DNA from: Acidobacteriota bacterium
GTDB taxonomy: Bacteria > Actinomycetota > Acidimicrobiia > Acidimicrobiales > RAAP-2
NCBI GenBank assembly: GCA_028873575.1
Contig: JAGWHY010000015.1
Location: 1-32,411, forward strand
Length of the DNA: 32,411 bases
Reading direction: 5' to 3'
Both the position numbers and the translations under genes were made by a program. Below are positions 23,822 to 31,198 of the stretch, one piece after another; position 1 is the first letter of the stretch; each line of letters begins with the position of its first letter. The notes below the pieces were generated by a model, which was not told where the DNA came from, searched no databases, and saw only the letters and a program-made list of their open reading frames with translations.

Positions 23822-25238
23822 TCTCCTCGGCGACTTCATTGGGGAGTTGCGCGCGGCGGGGATACCCGTCTCCTTGAGCGAGCACGTGGACGCCGCGCGC
23901 GCGGTCGAGGTGATTGATCTCGCTAACCGCTCGCTGGTGCGCTCGTCGCTCGCGGCGACCTTAGTAAAGGACGGCGACCATCTTCCCGTCTTTTACACGG
24001 CCTTTGACGTGTTCTTTTCGAATCGCTCGTGGGCGAGTGCCGAAGAGCTCATGGGTGAGGAGTTCGACGCCACCCAAGACGGCGCGCCGGGGGCGAGTGG
24101 GGATGGTCCGTCACGCGGCTTGGGGGGTGGTGCCGCGGGCGCGATGAGCGCCCAAGAGTTGGCCGACCTCCTTTATCGCGCGCTGCGCGACGGGGACGCG
24201 TCCGCGTTGCGCCAAGGCGCGAGTGAGGCCGTGTCGCGCTACGCCGGTATGGAGCCCGGCCGACCGGTGGGCGGGACGTATTACCTGTACCGCACGCTAC
24301 GCAATCTGGACCTTGAGGGCCTCGAAGAGCGACTGCAAGGACTCGGCGCCTCCAGCGAAGACCGACTCGCTCGTCAACTGGCCCGGGACGAGGCCGCGGC
24401 GCGCGTGGAGCGTTTGAAAAGTGAAGTTGAACGCGAGATACGAGAGCGTCTCGTGGACGACCGTGGCTCGAAGGCGCTCGCCAAGTCGGTGCGACGGCCC
24501 CTCCCGGAAGACCTCGACGTGATGCACGCCAATCGAGAGGAGATGGCGCAGCTCGAGCGCGCGCTGCGACCACTCTCGCGCAAACTCGCGGTGCGCCTGG
24601 CCCGTCGCCGTCGCCGTCGTCGTCGCGGGCCGGTCGACTTACGCCACACGGTCCGTCGCAGCCTCTCGACCGGCGGCGTGCCGATTGATCTTCGCTTCAA
24701 ACCACCGCGCCCGGCGAAACCGGAGATTTTCGTTATCGCTGACGTGTCGGGATCGGTTGCCTCGTTTGCCCGCTTCACCCTGCACCTCGTCCACGCGATC
24801 AGTTCACAGTTCTCCAAGGTGCGCAGTTTCGTCTTCGTCGACGGACTTGACGAGGTGACGGCACTCTTCGACGGCGTGGATGACCCCGCGGAAGCGGTCG
24901 CGCGTATCAACGCCGAGGCCGACGTAATCGCCTTCGACGGACACTCCGATTACGGCCGCGCGTTCTCCACCTTCCAGGACCGCTTCGCGCGTGACGTGAC
25001 GCGCCGTTCGACGGTGCTCATCTTGGGTGACGCGCGCAATAACTACCACCAAGCCCACGCGGACGTGATCGCCGACCTGCACCGCCGCGCGAAGGCCGTG
25101 TATTGGTTAAACCCCGAACCGCGAAGCTACTGGAATAGTGGTGATTCGATTGTCGGTCAATACGCGGCGCACTGTGACGGCGTCATCGAGTGTCGAACTC
25201 TCCGCCAGCTCGAAAAATTCGTCGGTGAGTTGTCGTGA
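23814..25238 (+). CDS. VWA-domain protein, CoxE-like
   Basis: A 474 aa partner of the preceding MoxR ATPase. The N-terminal 80 residues (GDFIGELRAAGIPVSLSEHVDAARA) are typical of CoxE-like proteins. A Gly-rich linker (about 88-110) and a charged helical region follow. Then come an eight-arginine run (about 264-271) with GPVDLRHTVRRSLSTGG, and a VWA domain with the metal site DVSGS (310-314), GHSDYG (377-381) and Asp406 in LGDARNNY. A TTG start at 23814 is used; it overlaps the MoxR stop by 8 bp, and the N-terminus it gives matches the family. No signal peptide is visible, so it is probably cytoplasmic. The 3' end overlaps the next gene (GTGA). The function beyond the MoxR-VWA pairing is unknown. 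Confidence 0.88.
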   Translation: MLNLLGDFIGELRAAGIPVSLSEHVDAARAVEVIDLANRSLVRSSLAATLVKDGDHLPVFYTAFDVFFSNRSWASAEELMGEEFDATQDGAPGASGDGPSRGLGGGAAGAMSAQELADLLYRALRDGDASALRQGASEAVSRYAGMEPGRPVGGTYYLYRTLRNLDLEGLEERLQGLGASSEDRLARQLARDEAAARVERLKSEVEREIRERLVDDRGSKALAKSVRRPLPEDLDVMHANREEMAQLERALRPLSRKLAVRLARRRRRRRRGPVDLRHTVRRSLSTGGVPIDLRFKPPRPAKPEIFVIADVSGSVASFARFTLHLVHAISSQFSKVRSFVFVDGLDEVTALFDGVDDPAEAVARINAEADVIAFDGHSDYGRAFSTFQDRFARDVTRRSTVLILGDARNNYHQAHADVIADLHRRAKAVYWLNPEPRSYWNSGDSIVGQYAAHCDGVIECRTLRQLEKFVGELS

Positions 25239-25930
25239 ACGGGGACGACCGCCTCCCACCACTCGGCTTTCGCCAGCGGGGTCCGGTACCCACGGGCACG
25301 CGACTGCTCCTTATTCGTCACGGCGAGTGCGTCGCCAACGCGCTCGGCCGCGCGGGTGGGCCCCTCGGCGACGGTGGTCTCACTCCCTTGGGCCAACGTC
25401 AGTGCGAGGTTCTGCGCGATCGATTATTGGCCAGTGACGAACTTCGCGACGCGCGCGCTTTCTACGCCTCGACGTTGCCACGGGCGCGTGAGACCGCGGC
25501 GATTTTGCGTCCCGCCGTACCCGCGCGACTTTCGCTGCAACTCGACGATGCCTTGGTGGAACTGCGAGTTGGCGAGGCCGATGGCCTGAGCTGGGAAGAG
25601 GTGGCCGGTCGATTTGAGAGCCCCGACTGGGACCTCCACCCCGAGCATCCCTGCGCCCCGGGTGGAGAATCGTTGCTGGACTTCTACGATCGTTGCGCGC
25701 GGGCCATCGACGACTTAGTCACCCGACACCCCGGCGAGCTCGTCGTGGTGGTCACCCACGGAGGGTTTATCGAGCAGGCGATGAAGATCTACCACCGTGT
25801 CGACGCGCGAGTCCGCCTCCAGCCGCGCATCGAAAACTGTTCAATGACGGAGATTGAATTTCGCGGAGACTATCGGCGCTTGCTTCGCTACAACGACCTG
25901 GCACCCTTGCCCGTCACGTCGTCGTCCTAA
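25235..25930 (+). CDS. histidine phosphatase family protein (phosphoglycerate mutase-like)
   Basis: A 231 aa member of the histidine phosphatase superfamily. The catalytic RHG motif is at 28-30 (LLIRHGECVAN; His29). Arg/Glu positions lie in STLPRARETA and LVELRVGEADG, and the second catalytic His175 is in VVVTHGGFIEQ. Such proteins remove phosphate from sugar phosphates, phosphoproteins or small metabolites; the substrate is not predictable here. In other actinobacteria a gene of this family follows proA-nadD-rsfS, so this may be that gene with a different set between. GTG at 25235 overlaps the preceding stop by 4 bp. It appears to end the obg-proB-proA-MoxR-VWA unit. Confidence 0.9.
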   Translation: MNGDDRLPPLGFRQRGPVPTGTRLLLIRHGECVANALGRAGGPLGDGGLTPLGQRQCEVLRDRLLASDELRDARAFYASTLPRARETAAILRPAVPARLSLQLDDALVELRVGEADGLSWEEVAGRFESPDWDLHPEHPCAPGGESLLDFYDRCARAIDDLVTRHPGELVVVVTHGGFIEQAMKIYHRVDARVRLQPRIENCSMTEIEFRGDYRRLLRYNDLAPLPVTSSS

Positions 25931-25986
25931 CGCCCGAACACCGACTTCGCGGGAGATCTCGCGATAACGAGTTGGGTACTTGTTCG

Positions 25987-26002
25987 GCGCAGGAAACTGC
26001 GC
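25987..26002 (+). other. hairpin with GAAA tetraloop
   Basis: GCGCAG-GAAA-CTGCGC is a perfect 6 bp stem capped by a GNRA tetraloop, 56 bases after the phosphatase stop. GNRA loops are a mark of structured RNA, so this could be part of a 3' end structure or of a leader RNA. No T run follows it. Confidence 0.5.
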
Positions 26003-26190
26003 ACCTCACTGTTGCGTCAAGTGAAGAGCGTGACGACGTGACGCCGTCGTGACGACTTGGTGCCAACAAGTCCACGGGGTGTTTATCTTTCGTGGATATT
26101 TGTTCATCCGAAATTCTTCGCACACCGAATAGAAAGTGCGACGACGAGCCCACGTGCGAAAGGAACACGACACAAAAGTAAATGTGTATT

Positions 26191-26220
26191 GATTGGCTAG
26201 TGCATTCGCACTACCAAATC
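26191..26220 (+). terminator. hairpin followed at a distance by a T run
   Basis: TAGTGC-ATTC-GCACTA (26198-26213) is a perfect 6 bp stem, extended by GG/CC and GATT/AATC with single-base bulges to about 12 bp. Seven T follow about 10 bases after the outer stem. The gap is larger than in a normal intrinsic terminator, so it may instead be an operator or a leader RNA structure. Confidence 0.4.
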
Positions 26221-26400
26221 GGTGATGCGATTTTTTTCGCGTGCGTCGTCGCGTGAAGTGAGTAGTGCGTATTTATTGAATTCAATTCGCCATGGATAAT
26301 TGGAAAGTCACTGTGAGATACTTGCTTCGCATGAGGCGTCAACTGAAGTCGAAAGTGCTCATTCGAATGTCCCCGAATGCGGGTGGAACCGTGAGGAGTG

Positions 26401-28260
26401 ATGGTGGGATTTAAGAAGAAGAATCGCGACGAGAGCACCGCAAAAGAAGACGTGAAGAAGCGCTCCTCGGAGACTGTCGTTCACGCCTTGACGCCGTCAA
26501 TCTTTGGTGAGAGTTCGTCGAACGCCGCGACGAAAGACGCGAGTGGTCTCGAGGACGCGTTGCGTGACGTGTTCGCGGGCACGTCCGTGGGCCTGCTCGG
26601 TGAAAAGTTGATCGAGAAGGAACTGGTAACGCGCGAGCAGCTCTCGGCGGCGTTTGAGGTGCAACACCGCAGTGGTGGACTGCTGTGCGACATCTTGTGC
26701 TCAATGAACGTTCTTGATGAGGCCACCCTGGCGCACGCGTACGCGGAGAGCTTCGGTTTCGCGATGGCCGAACTGCGTCGCGAAAACATCAGTGATGACG
26801 TGCTGGCGTACCTTGACGAGACCGTCGCGCGTGAGAGCGTCGCGATTCCCGTCCGGGTTGACGGCAGCGAACTTCTTGTCGCGGTGGCCGAGCCGAGCGA
26901 TGAACTGCGTGACGTGCTGGCGCGTGCCACCAAAATGCCGATCCGCTTTCTGCTAGCTCCGCTCAGCGACGTTCGCTGGGCGGTCGACACGAACTACCGG
27001 TCCATCGCGCACGTCGAGAAGCTCGTTCAGGCGTTCCAGTCCGTCGAAGTCACGCGCAAGAAGGCCGTCGACACCAGCGCGGCGGATCAGAGTGGCGACG
27101 ACGCTCCGGTCGTGCAGGTCGTCGACAGTATTCTCACCCAAGCCATGCGCGACCGCGCCTCGGACGTGCACATCGAACCCTCCGACGACGTCATTCGCGT
27201 TCGCTTCCGTATTGACGGAGCGTTGAAGGAGATCATTCAACTGCCCGCGTCGATCGGGCCGGGTCTCGTGAGCCGCATCAAGGTAATGGCCAATATGAAC
27301 ATTGTCGAACGGCGCCGTCCCCAGGACGGTCAGTTGGCGATGACCATTGACGGCCACGAAGTCGACGTCCGCGTGTCAACCGTGGCCACGATCATGGGTG
27401 AGAGTTGCGTGTTGCGCATCCTCGACAAGACGCGTTCGGTACTGCACCTCAAGGACCTGGGAATGCCCGCGGACACCTACGAGACCTACTCCAAGATGGT
27501 CCGCGCTCCCTTCGGAATGGTGCTGTGCGCGGGACCGACGGGTAGTGGCAAGACCACGACGTTGTACGCCACGTTGAGCGAAGTGGCCAACCACACCGTT
27601 AACGTCATGACCATCGAGGATCCGGTTGAGTACGTCTTTCCCTCCATTAACCAGATCCAAACCAACGAGCAAGCGGGGCTGACGTTCGCCACGGGCCTGA
27701 AGTCGATTCTGCGCCAGGACCCGGACGCGATCCTCGTCGGTGAGATTCGCGACGTCGAGACGACGCGCGTCGCGGTGCAGTCCGCCTTGACCGGTCACTT
27801 CGTCGTGTCGTCACTCCACGCGACGGACTCGGTGTCGGCGCTGCACCGTTTCTTGGACATGGGGATTGAGTCATTTCTCGTCGCCTCCTCCGTGCTCGGC
27901 GTGGTGGGCCAGCGCTTGTTGCGGCGGATCTGCCCGTCGTGCAAAACGACGTACACACCGACCGACGAGGAGATGGCGTTCTACGAAGAGACGGGCGCGC
28001 CCGCGAAGGACGTGTTCTATCACGGGGCGGGTTGTAACTTCTGCTCCGGCACGGGTTACAAGGAACGCATTGGTGTGTACGAGCTCTTGGTGATGACGCC
28101 CGAAATTAAGCGATTGGTCGTCGGATGGGCTACACAAGAAGAGATACGCGCGCTCGCCGTGAAGCAGGGTATGCGCACGATGCGTCAAGAGGCCATCAAC
28201 TTGGTGCACGATGACGTCACGACGATCGCCGAGGTCATTCGGAGCGTGTACACGCTATGA
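26401..28260 (+). CDS. pilB: type IV pilus assembly ATPase PilB / GspE family
   Basis: A hexameric cytoplasmic ATPase that drives pilin or pseudopilin assembly. The protein is about 619 aa. A basic N-terminus is followed by a T2SSE-type N-domain (about 60-165; GLLGEKLIEKELVTREQLSAA). The N2/CTE core follows, with AMRDRASDVHIEPSDD near 255, Walker A GPTGSGKTTT near 378 and Walker B/Asp box DPDAILVGEIRD near 440. His box ALTGHFVVSSLHATD and the zinc tetracysteine (CPSC near 511 and CNFC near 545) complete it. The start is one of GTG 26398, ATG 26401 or GTG 26404, all just behind GAGGAG. The stop overlaps pilC by 4 bp. The zinc motif and long N-domain favour an extension ATPase (PilB/GspE) over a retraction ATPase (PilT). 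Confidence 0.94.
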   Translation: MVGFKKKNRDESTAKEDVKKRSSETVVHALTPSIFGESSSNAATKDASGLEDALRDVFAGTSVGLLGEKLIEKELVTREQLSAAFEVQHRSGGLLCDILCSMNVLDEATLAHAYAESFGFAMAELRRENISDDVLAYLDETVARESVAIPVRVDGSELLVAVAEPSDELRDVLARATKMPIRFLLAPLSDVRWAVDTNYRSIAHVEKLVQAFQSVEVTRKKAVDTSAADQSGDDAPVVQVVDSILTQAMRDRASDVHIEPSDDVIRVRFRIDGALKEIIQLPASIGPGLVSRIKVMANMNIVERRRPQDGQLAMTIDGHEVDVRVSTVATIMGESCVLRILDKTRSVLHLKDLGMPADTYETYSKMVRAPFGMVLCAGPTGSGKTTTLYATLSEVANHTVNVMTIEDPVEYVFPSINQIQTNEQAGLTFATGLKSILRQDPDAILVGEIRDVETTRVAVQSALTGHFVVSSLHATDSVSALHRFLDMGIESFLVASSVLGVVGQRLLRRICPSCKTTYTPTDEEMAFYEETGAPAKDVFYHGAGCNFCSGTGYKERIGVYELLVMTPEIKRLVVGWATQEEIRALAVKQGMRTMRQEAINLVHDDVTTIAEVIRSVYTL

Positions 28261-29612
28261 GCGTGATGACGCGCAACGACAAAAAAGCCACGAAAGCCGC
28301 CGAGAAAGCCACGAAGCGAACGCAGAAGCGGCGCGCCAAAAATGCGTCGGTCGCGAAGAAGTCACGTAAATCGAAGAAGGCGTCCAAACCCCGCAAGCCC
28401 ACGCTGTTCAAGTACCGCTTCGAGGCGCTGAACGAATCCGGCAAAAAGGTATCGGGGAACGAGAAGGCCGTCTCGGCGGGTGCCTTGCACCTGGGCCTCG
28501 TGCAAAGGGGTCTCCAGCCACTCGACGTACGTAAAAAGAAGAACCCCCTCGCGTTCGAGATCACCAAGAAAAAGGTGCCGCGCGAAGAAATCATGAACTT
28601 CTCGCGCCAGCTCGCGGTGTTCATGCGGGCGGGCATTCCCATCATGGAGGCACTCGAGGTCATCGTCGACGAGACCCAGGGCAAGATGCTCAAGGAGATT
28701 CTCTACGACATGATTGAGAGTTTGCGCAGTGGTGACACGTTCGCGGTCGCCGCGAAAGCGCACCCGGAGGCCTTCCCGAACTACTTCGTTGGGATTCTCG
28801 AGTCCGCGGAGCTCACCGGAAATCTCGACTCCGTCTTGAATCAGCTCGCCGACTACATCGATCGCGACGTCAAGGCCCGCGGCAAAATTACCGCCGCCTT
28901 GATCTATCCGATGGTGGTCGCCGGCATGAGCGTCGTCACGATTTTGGTCCTGGCGGTCTTCGTCATGCCGCGCTTTGTGGTTTTTTTCGCTTCGCTCCAC
29001 GCGAAGCTGCCCTTCGTCACGCAACTGATGTTGAACGCGTCGTCGTTCGTGTCGACGAACTGGTACGAACTGCTCGCGGGCGTCCTCTTCGTCACCGTCA
29101 CGTTTATGACGCTTCGTCGCACCGACGGAGGTCGACGCCGCTTGGACACGATCTTGCTGCGACTGCCGGTCGTGGGGGAGATCACCAAGACGGCTATTTT
29201 GGAGCGAATCTGTCGGATCTTGGCGTCGTTACTTCGCGCGGGAGTCGACCTGCCCCAGTCAATGAACGTGACGGCCGATTCGTCGAACAACTACGTCTAC
29301 CGCACGGCTTTGTTAGATATTCGTGAAGAGATGATGGAAGGTCAAGGGCTGGCGGCCCCCCTCGCGCGTACGGGTCTCTTCCCGAGCGCGGCCAAGCAGA
29401 TGTTTCGCGTGGGCGAGGAGACCGGCACGCTCGACCAGCAACTCGAAGTTGCCGCCGAGTACTACGGCCGCGAACTCGAAACCAAAGTGGATAAGGCGAC
29501 GTCACTCTTCGAGCCCGCCATCATCATCGTCATGGGCGTCGTGGTGGGATTCGTCGCCGTCGCGCTGATTTCGGCGATGTACGGGATCTACAACCAGGTC
29601 AAGGTCAACTAA
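28257..29612 (+). CDS. pilC: type IV pilus inner-membrane platform protein PilC / GspF family
   Basis: The protein has 451 aa, with two T2SSF domains and three hydrophobic segments (near 210-240, 262-280 and 415-440). Typical pieces are PREEIMNFSRQLAVFMRAGIPIMEALEVI, FPNYFVGILESAELTGNLDSVLNQLADY and, in the second half, RICRILASLLRAGVDLPQSMNVTAD and MFRVGEETGTLDQQLEVAAEYYGRELE. It forms the membrane base on which the ATPase acts. The first 45 residues are an unusual basic tail (RNDKKATKAAEKATKRTQK and following), with about half Lys/Arg. ATG at 28257 overlaps pilB by 4 bp and the stop shares a base with the next ATG. Family secure. Confidence 0.94.
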   Translation: MSVMTRNDKKATKAAEKATKRTQKRRAKNASVAKKSRKSKKASKPRKPTLFKYRFEALNESGKKVSGNEKAVSAGALHLGLVQRGLQPLDVRKKKNPLAFEITKKKVPREEIMNFSRQLAVFMRAGIPIMEALEVIVDETQGKMLKEILYDMIESLRSGDTFAVAAKAHPEAFPNYFVGILESAELTGNLDSVLNQLADYIDRDVKARGKITAALIYPMVVAGMSVVTILVLAVFVMPRFVVFFASLHAKLPFVTQLMLNASSFVSTNWYELLAGVLFVTVTFMTLRRTDGGRRRLDTILLRLPVVGEITKTAILERICRILASLLRAGVDLPQSMNVTADSSNNYVYRTALLDIREEMMEGQGLAAPLARTGLFPSAAKQMFRVGEETGTLDQQLEVAAEYYGRELETKVDKATSLFEPAIIIVMGVVVGFVAVALISAMYGIYNQVKVN

Positions 29613-31198
29613 TGACCGGCCCGTTACGGAACGAGGCCACCCGAGTACGAATCGCCCAGAGGGTGGCGTCGAGAATGCGCGTCACTTTCGTCGCGCTTCG
29701 TCGCGGTTCGCGCGGTGATGAGGGGATGACCCTCGTCGAACTTTTAGTGACGATGCTCGTCCTACCGCTCGTTATTGGCGGTCTCGCCTTTGGCCTGGTC
29801 GCCGTGTTCTCGTTGCAGTCGAAGGTGTCGGGTCGCGTCACGGACTCGGGCAACGCTCAAACACTGTCGGCGACCTACAGCAAGGACGTGCAAAGTGCGC
29901 AGGTGCTTACCGACAGCGCGACGCCCAACTGTGGGGTGGGTACCCAACTGCTCGGCGTCGCGTGGGGTGCCACCTCGTCGGGCTACCTGAACTACGTTTC
30001 CTACGACGCGTTCCAGAACGGCACTACGTCAACGTACTCCTTGAGTCGTGACCTCTGCACCAACGCGCCGTCGTCGGTACCGACCTCGAGCCAGTTGGTG
30101 GCCACCGATCTTTCGGCGGCGAGTGCCAGCTCGACGCCGACGTTGACCTGCGCGCCGTCGCAGAGCGCCTGCGCGAGCCAGGCGCGTACCGCGTGGGTGT
30201 CGGCGTCGGGCGTCGCGCAGGTGACGTTCACGATTACGGAGACCCAGAGCAAAATCATCGCCTCGACGGCCGATTTCGAGTTCGCCTTGACGGCGACGCC
30301 CCGTAGCTTCACCGAGACGGTGAACGCGGCGTCACTCCCGTCCTTCTCTCCTTTTTCGCTACTCAGTAAGACGTCGTGCAGCGCGCTCACGATGGCGAAT
30401 AATTCAGTACTTTCGATCAACGTCGGTACGGGTACGGGTAACGGCTCGCTCGGGGTGTCGTCAACGTGCGCGGGATCAGTCTCGGTCGCTAGCGGCGCCC
30501 AACTTCTCGCGTCGAGCGTGAACACGTCTGATCCTTCGCTTAACTCGGTCACGGGATCGGGGTCCTATCCGAGTACCGAGTACTACGCGAACCAGGTGGG
30601 GGACCCCTTCGCGTCGCTGACGCCCCCGGCCGATCCACCTACCGGAGGTTCGGTCGTGACCTGTACGCAGTCGGGGAGCACCTACACGTGTCCGCCGGGC
30701 TACTACACGACCAATCCGGGATTGTCGTTCGTGAGTGGCGCGACCGTTCAGTTCACGCCTGGGGGTACCTTCTGGTTCGAGAACGGCCTCAGTTTGTCCA
30801 ATAACGTCAGCGCGACCTTCGCGACCGGAACGTACATCTTTGACGCCGGCGGTACGTCCACGTCACTGTCGACGTCGAACGGCACCACGATTAACGCGAC
30901 TAGTGGCGTCTTGTTCTATATTCATACGGGCGCGGTCACCTTTGGCAACAACGCCACCATCAACGTCAAGGGACTCGCGCAGTACGACTACGTGGCGATC
31001 TGGGACGCGGGAGCTTCGGGCACCACTAATCCGATGACGTTGGGCAACAACGGATCGGCGGGCTACGGATACGGGGGTATCTACATCCCGAACGGTGAGG
31101 CCATTTTGAACAACAACGGTACGGTGACCGCCGCGTTTCTGGTGACCAGTACGGCCAATATCTCGAACAACGTTTCGCTCAACATCACGTCGCCGTGA
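29612..31198 (+). CDS. prepilin-like protein fused to a TadG-like beta-solenoid C-terminal domain
   Basis: The 528 aa protein has a type IV prepilin signal. A 38-residue basic leader ends in RGDEG and is followed by MTLVELLVTMLVLPLVIGG, with predicted cleavage G38|M39 and Glu at +5. The N-terminal pilin part (about 39-240) resembles PilW-type minor pilins. From about 250 the sequence changes to Ser/Thr/Asn/Gly-rich repeats: NNSVLSINVGTG, then DPFASLTPPADPP (from 331), CTQSGSTYTCPPGYYTT, ATFATGTYIFDAGG, GVLFYIHTGAVTFGNNATIN and GYGYGGIYIPNGEAILNNNGTV. This matches the style of the C-terminal domain of Tad-pilus TadG-like proteins, probably a beta-solenoid. Several Cys could form disulfides outside the cell. 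TAATG couples it to pilC. A tip or adhesin subunit is inferred; such a fusion is not one I know well. Confidence 0.7.
   Translation: MTGPLRNEATRVRIAQRVASRMRVTFVALRRGSRGDEGMTLVELLVTMLVLPLVIGGLAFGLVAVFSLQSKVSGRVTDSGNAQTLSATYSKDVQSAQVLTDSATPNCGVGTQLLGVAWGATSSGYLNYVSYDAFQNGTTSTYSLSRDLCTNAPSSVPTSSQLVATDLSAASASSTPTLTCAPSQSACASQARTAWVSASGVAQVTFTITETQSKIIASTADFEFALTATPRSFTETVNAASLPSFSPFSLLSKTSCSALTMANNSVLSINVGTGTGNGSLGVSSTCAGSVSVASGAQLLASSVNTSDPSLNSVTGSGSYPSTEYYANQVGDPFASLTPPADPPTGGSVVTCTQSGSTYTCPPGYYTTNPGLSFVSGATVQFTPGGTFWFENGLSLSNNVSATFATGTYIFDAGGTSTSLSTSNGTTINATSGVLFYIHTGAVTFGNNATINVKGLAQYDYVAIWDAGASGTTNPMTLGNNGSAGYGYGGIYIPNGEAILNNNGTVTAAFLVTSTANISNNVSLNITSP

Larger units (their letters stand above)
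25931..26400. promoter_or_regulatory. about 470 bp AT-rich gene-free region before the pilus operon
   Basis: This is the largest stretch without a gene, and it is visibly more A/T-rich than the rest. Contents: CCGAACA/TGTTCGG arms (25934-25940 and 25981-25987) and a GNRA-capped hairpin (25987-26002). Near-palindromic GTGACGACG repeats lie around 26029-26056. A long hairpin sits at 26191-26220, followed by a seven-T run near 26230. A GATAAT sequence near 26294 could be a -10 box, with a leader of about 100 bases. The leader also holds CATTCG/CGAATG arms near 26360-26380. Open frames are short and unconvincing. It probably carries the end of the upstream operon and the regulated promoter of the pilus operon. 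Confidence 0.5.

Noticed and set aside
24601-24635. Short CGTCGC-type repeats as a tandem-repeat locus
   Set aside because: They encode the arginine run of the VWA protein in frame and are explained by codon choice.
22874-25238. Part of a carbon monoxide dehydrogenase gene cluster
   Set aside because: The MoxR and VWA genes resemble coxD and coxE, but no coxM, coxS, coxL or other accessory gene is present, and their neighbours are proline synthesis genes.
25931-26400. c-di-GMP riboswitch upstream of the pilus operon
   Set aside because: A GNRA hairpin is present, but I could not find the conserved core sequences of the GEMM-I class; the evidence is too thin to name a riboswitch.
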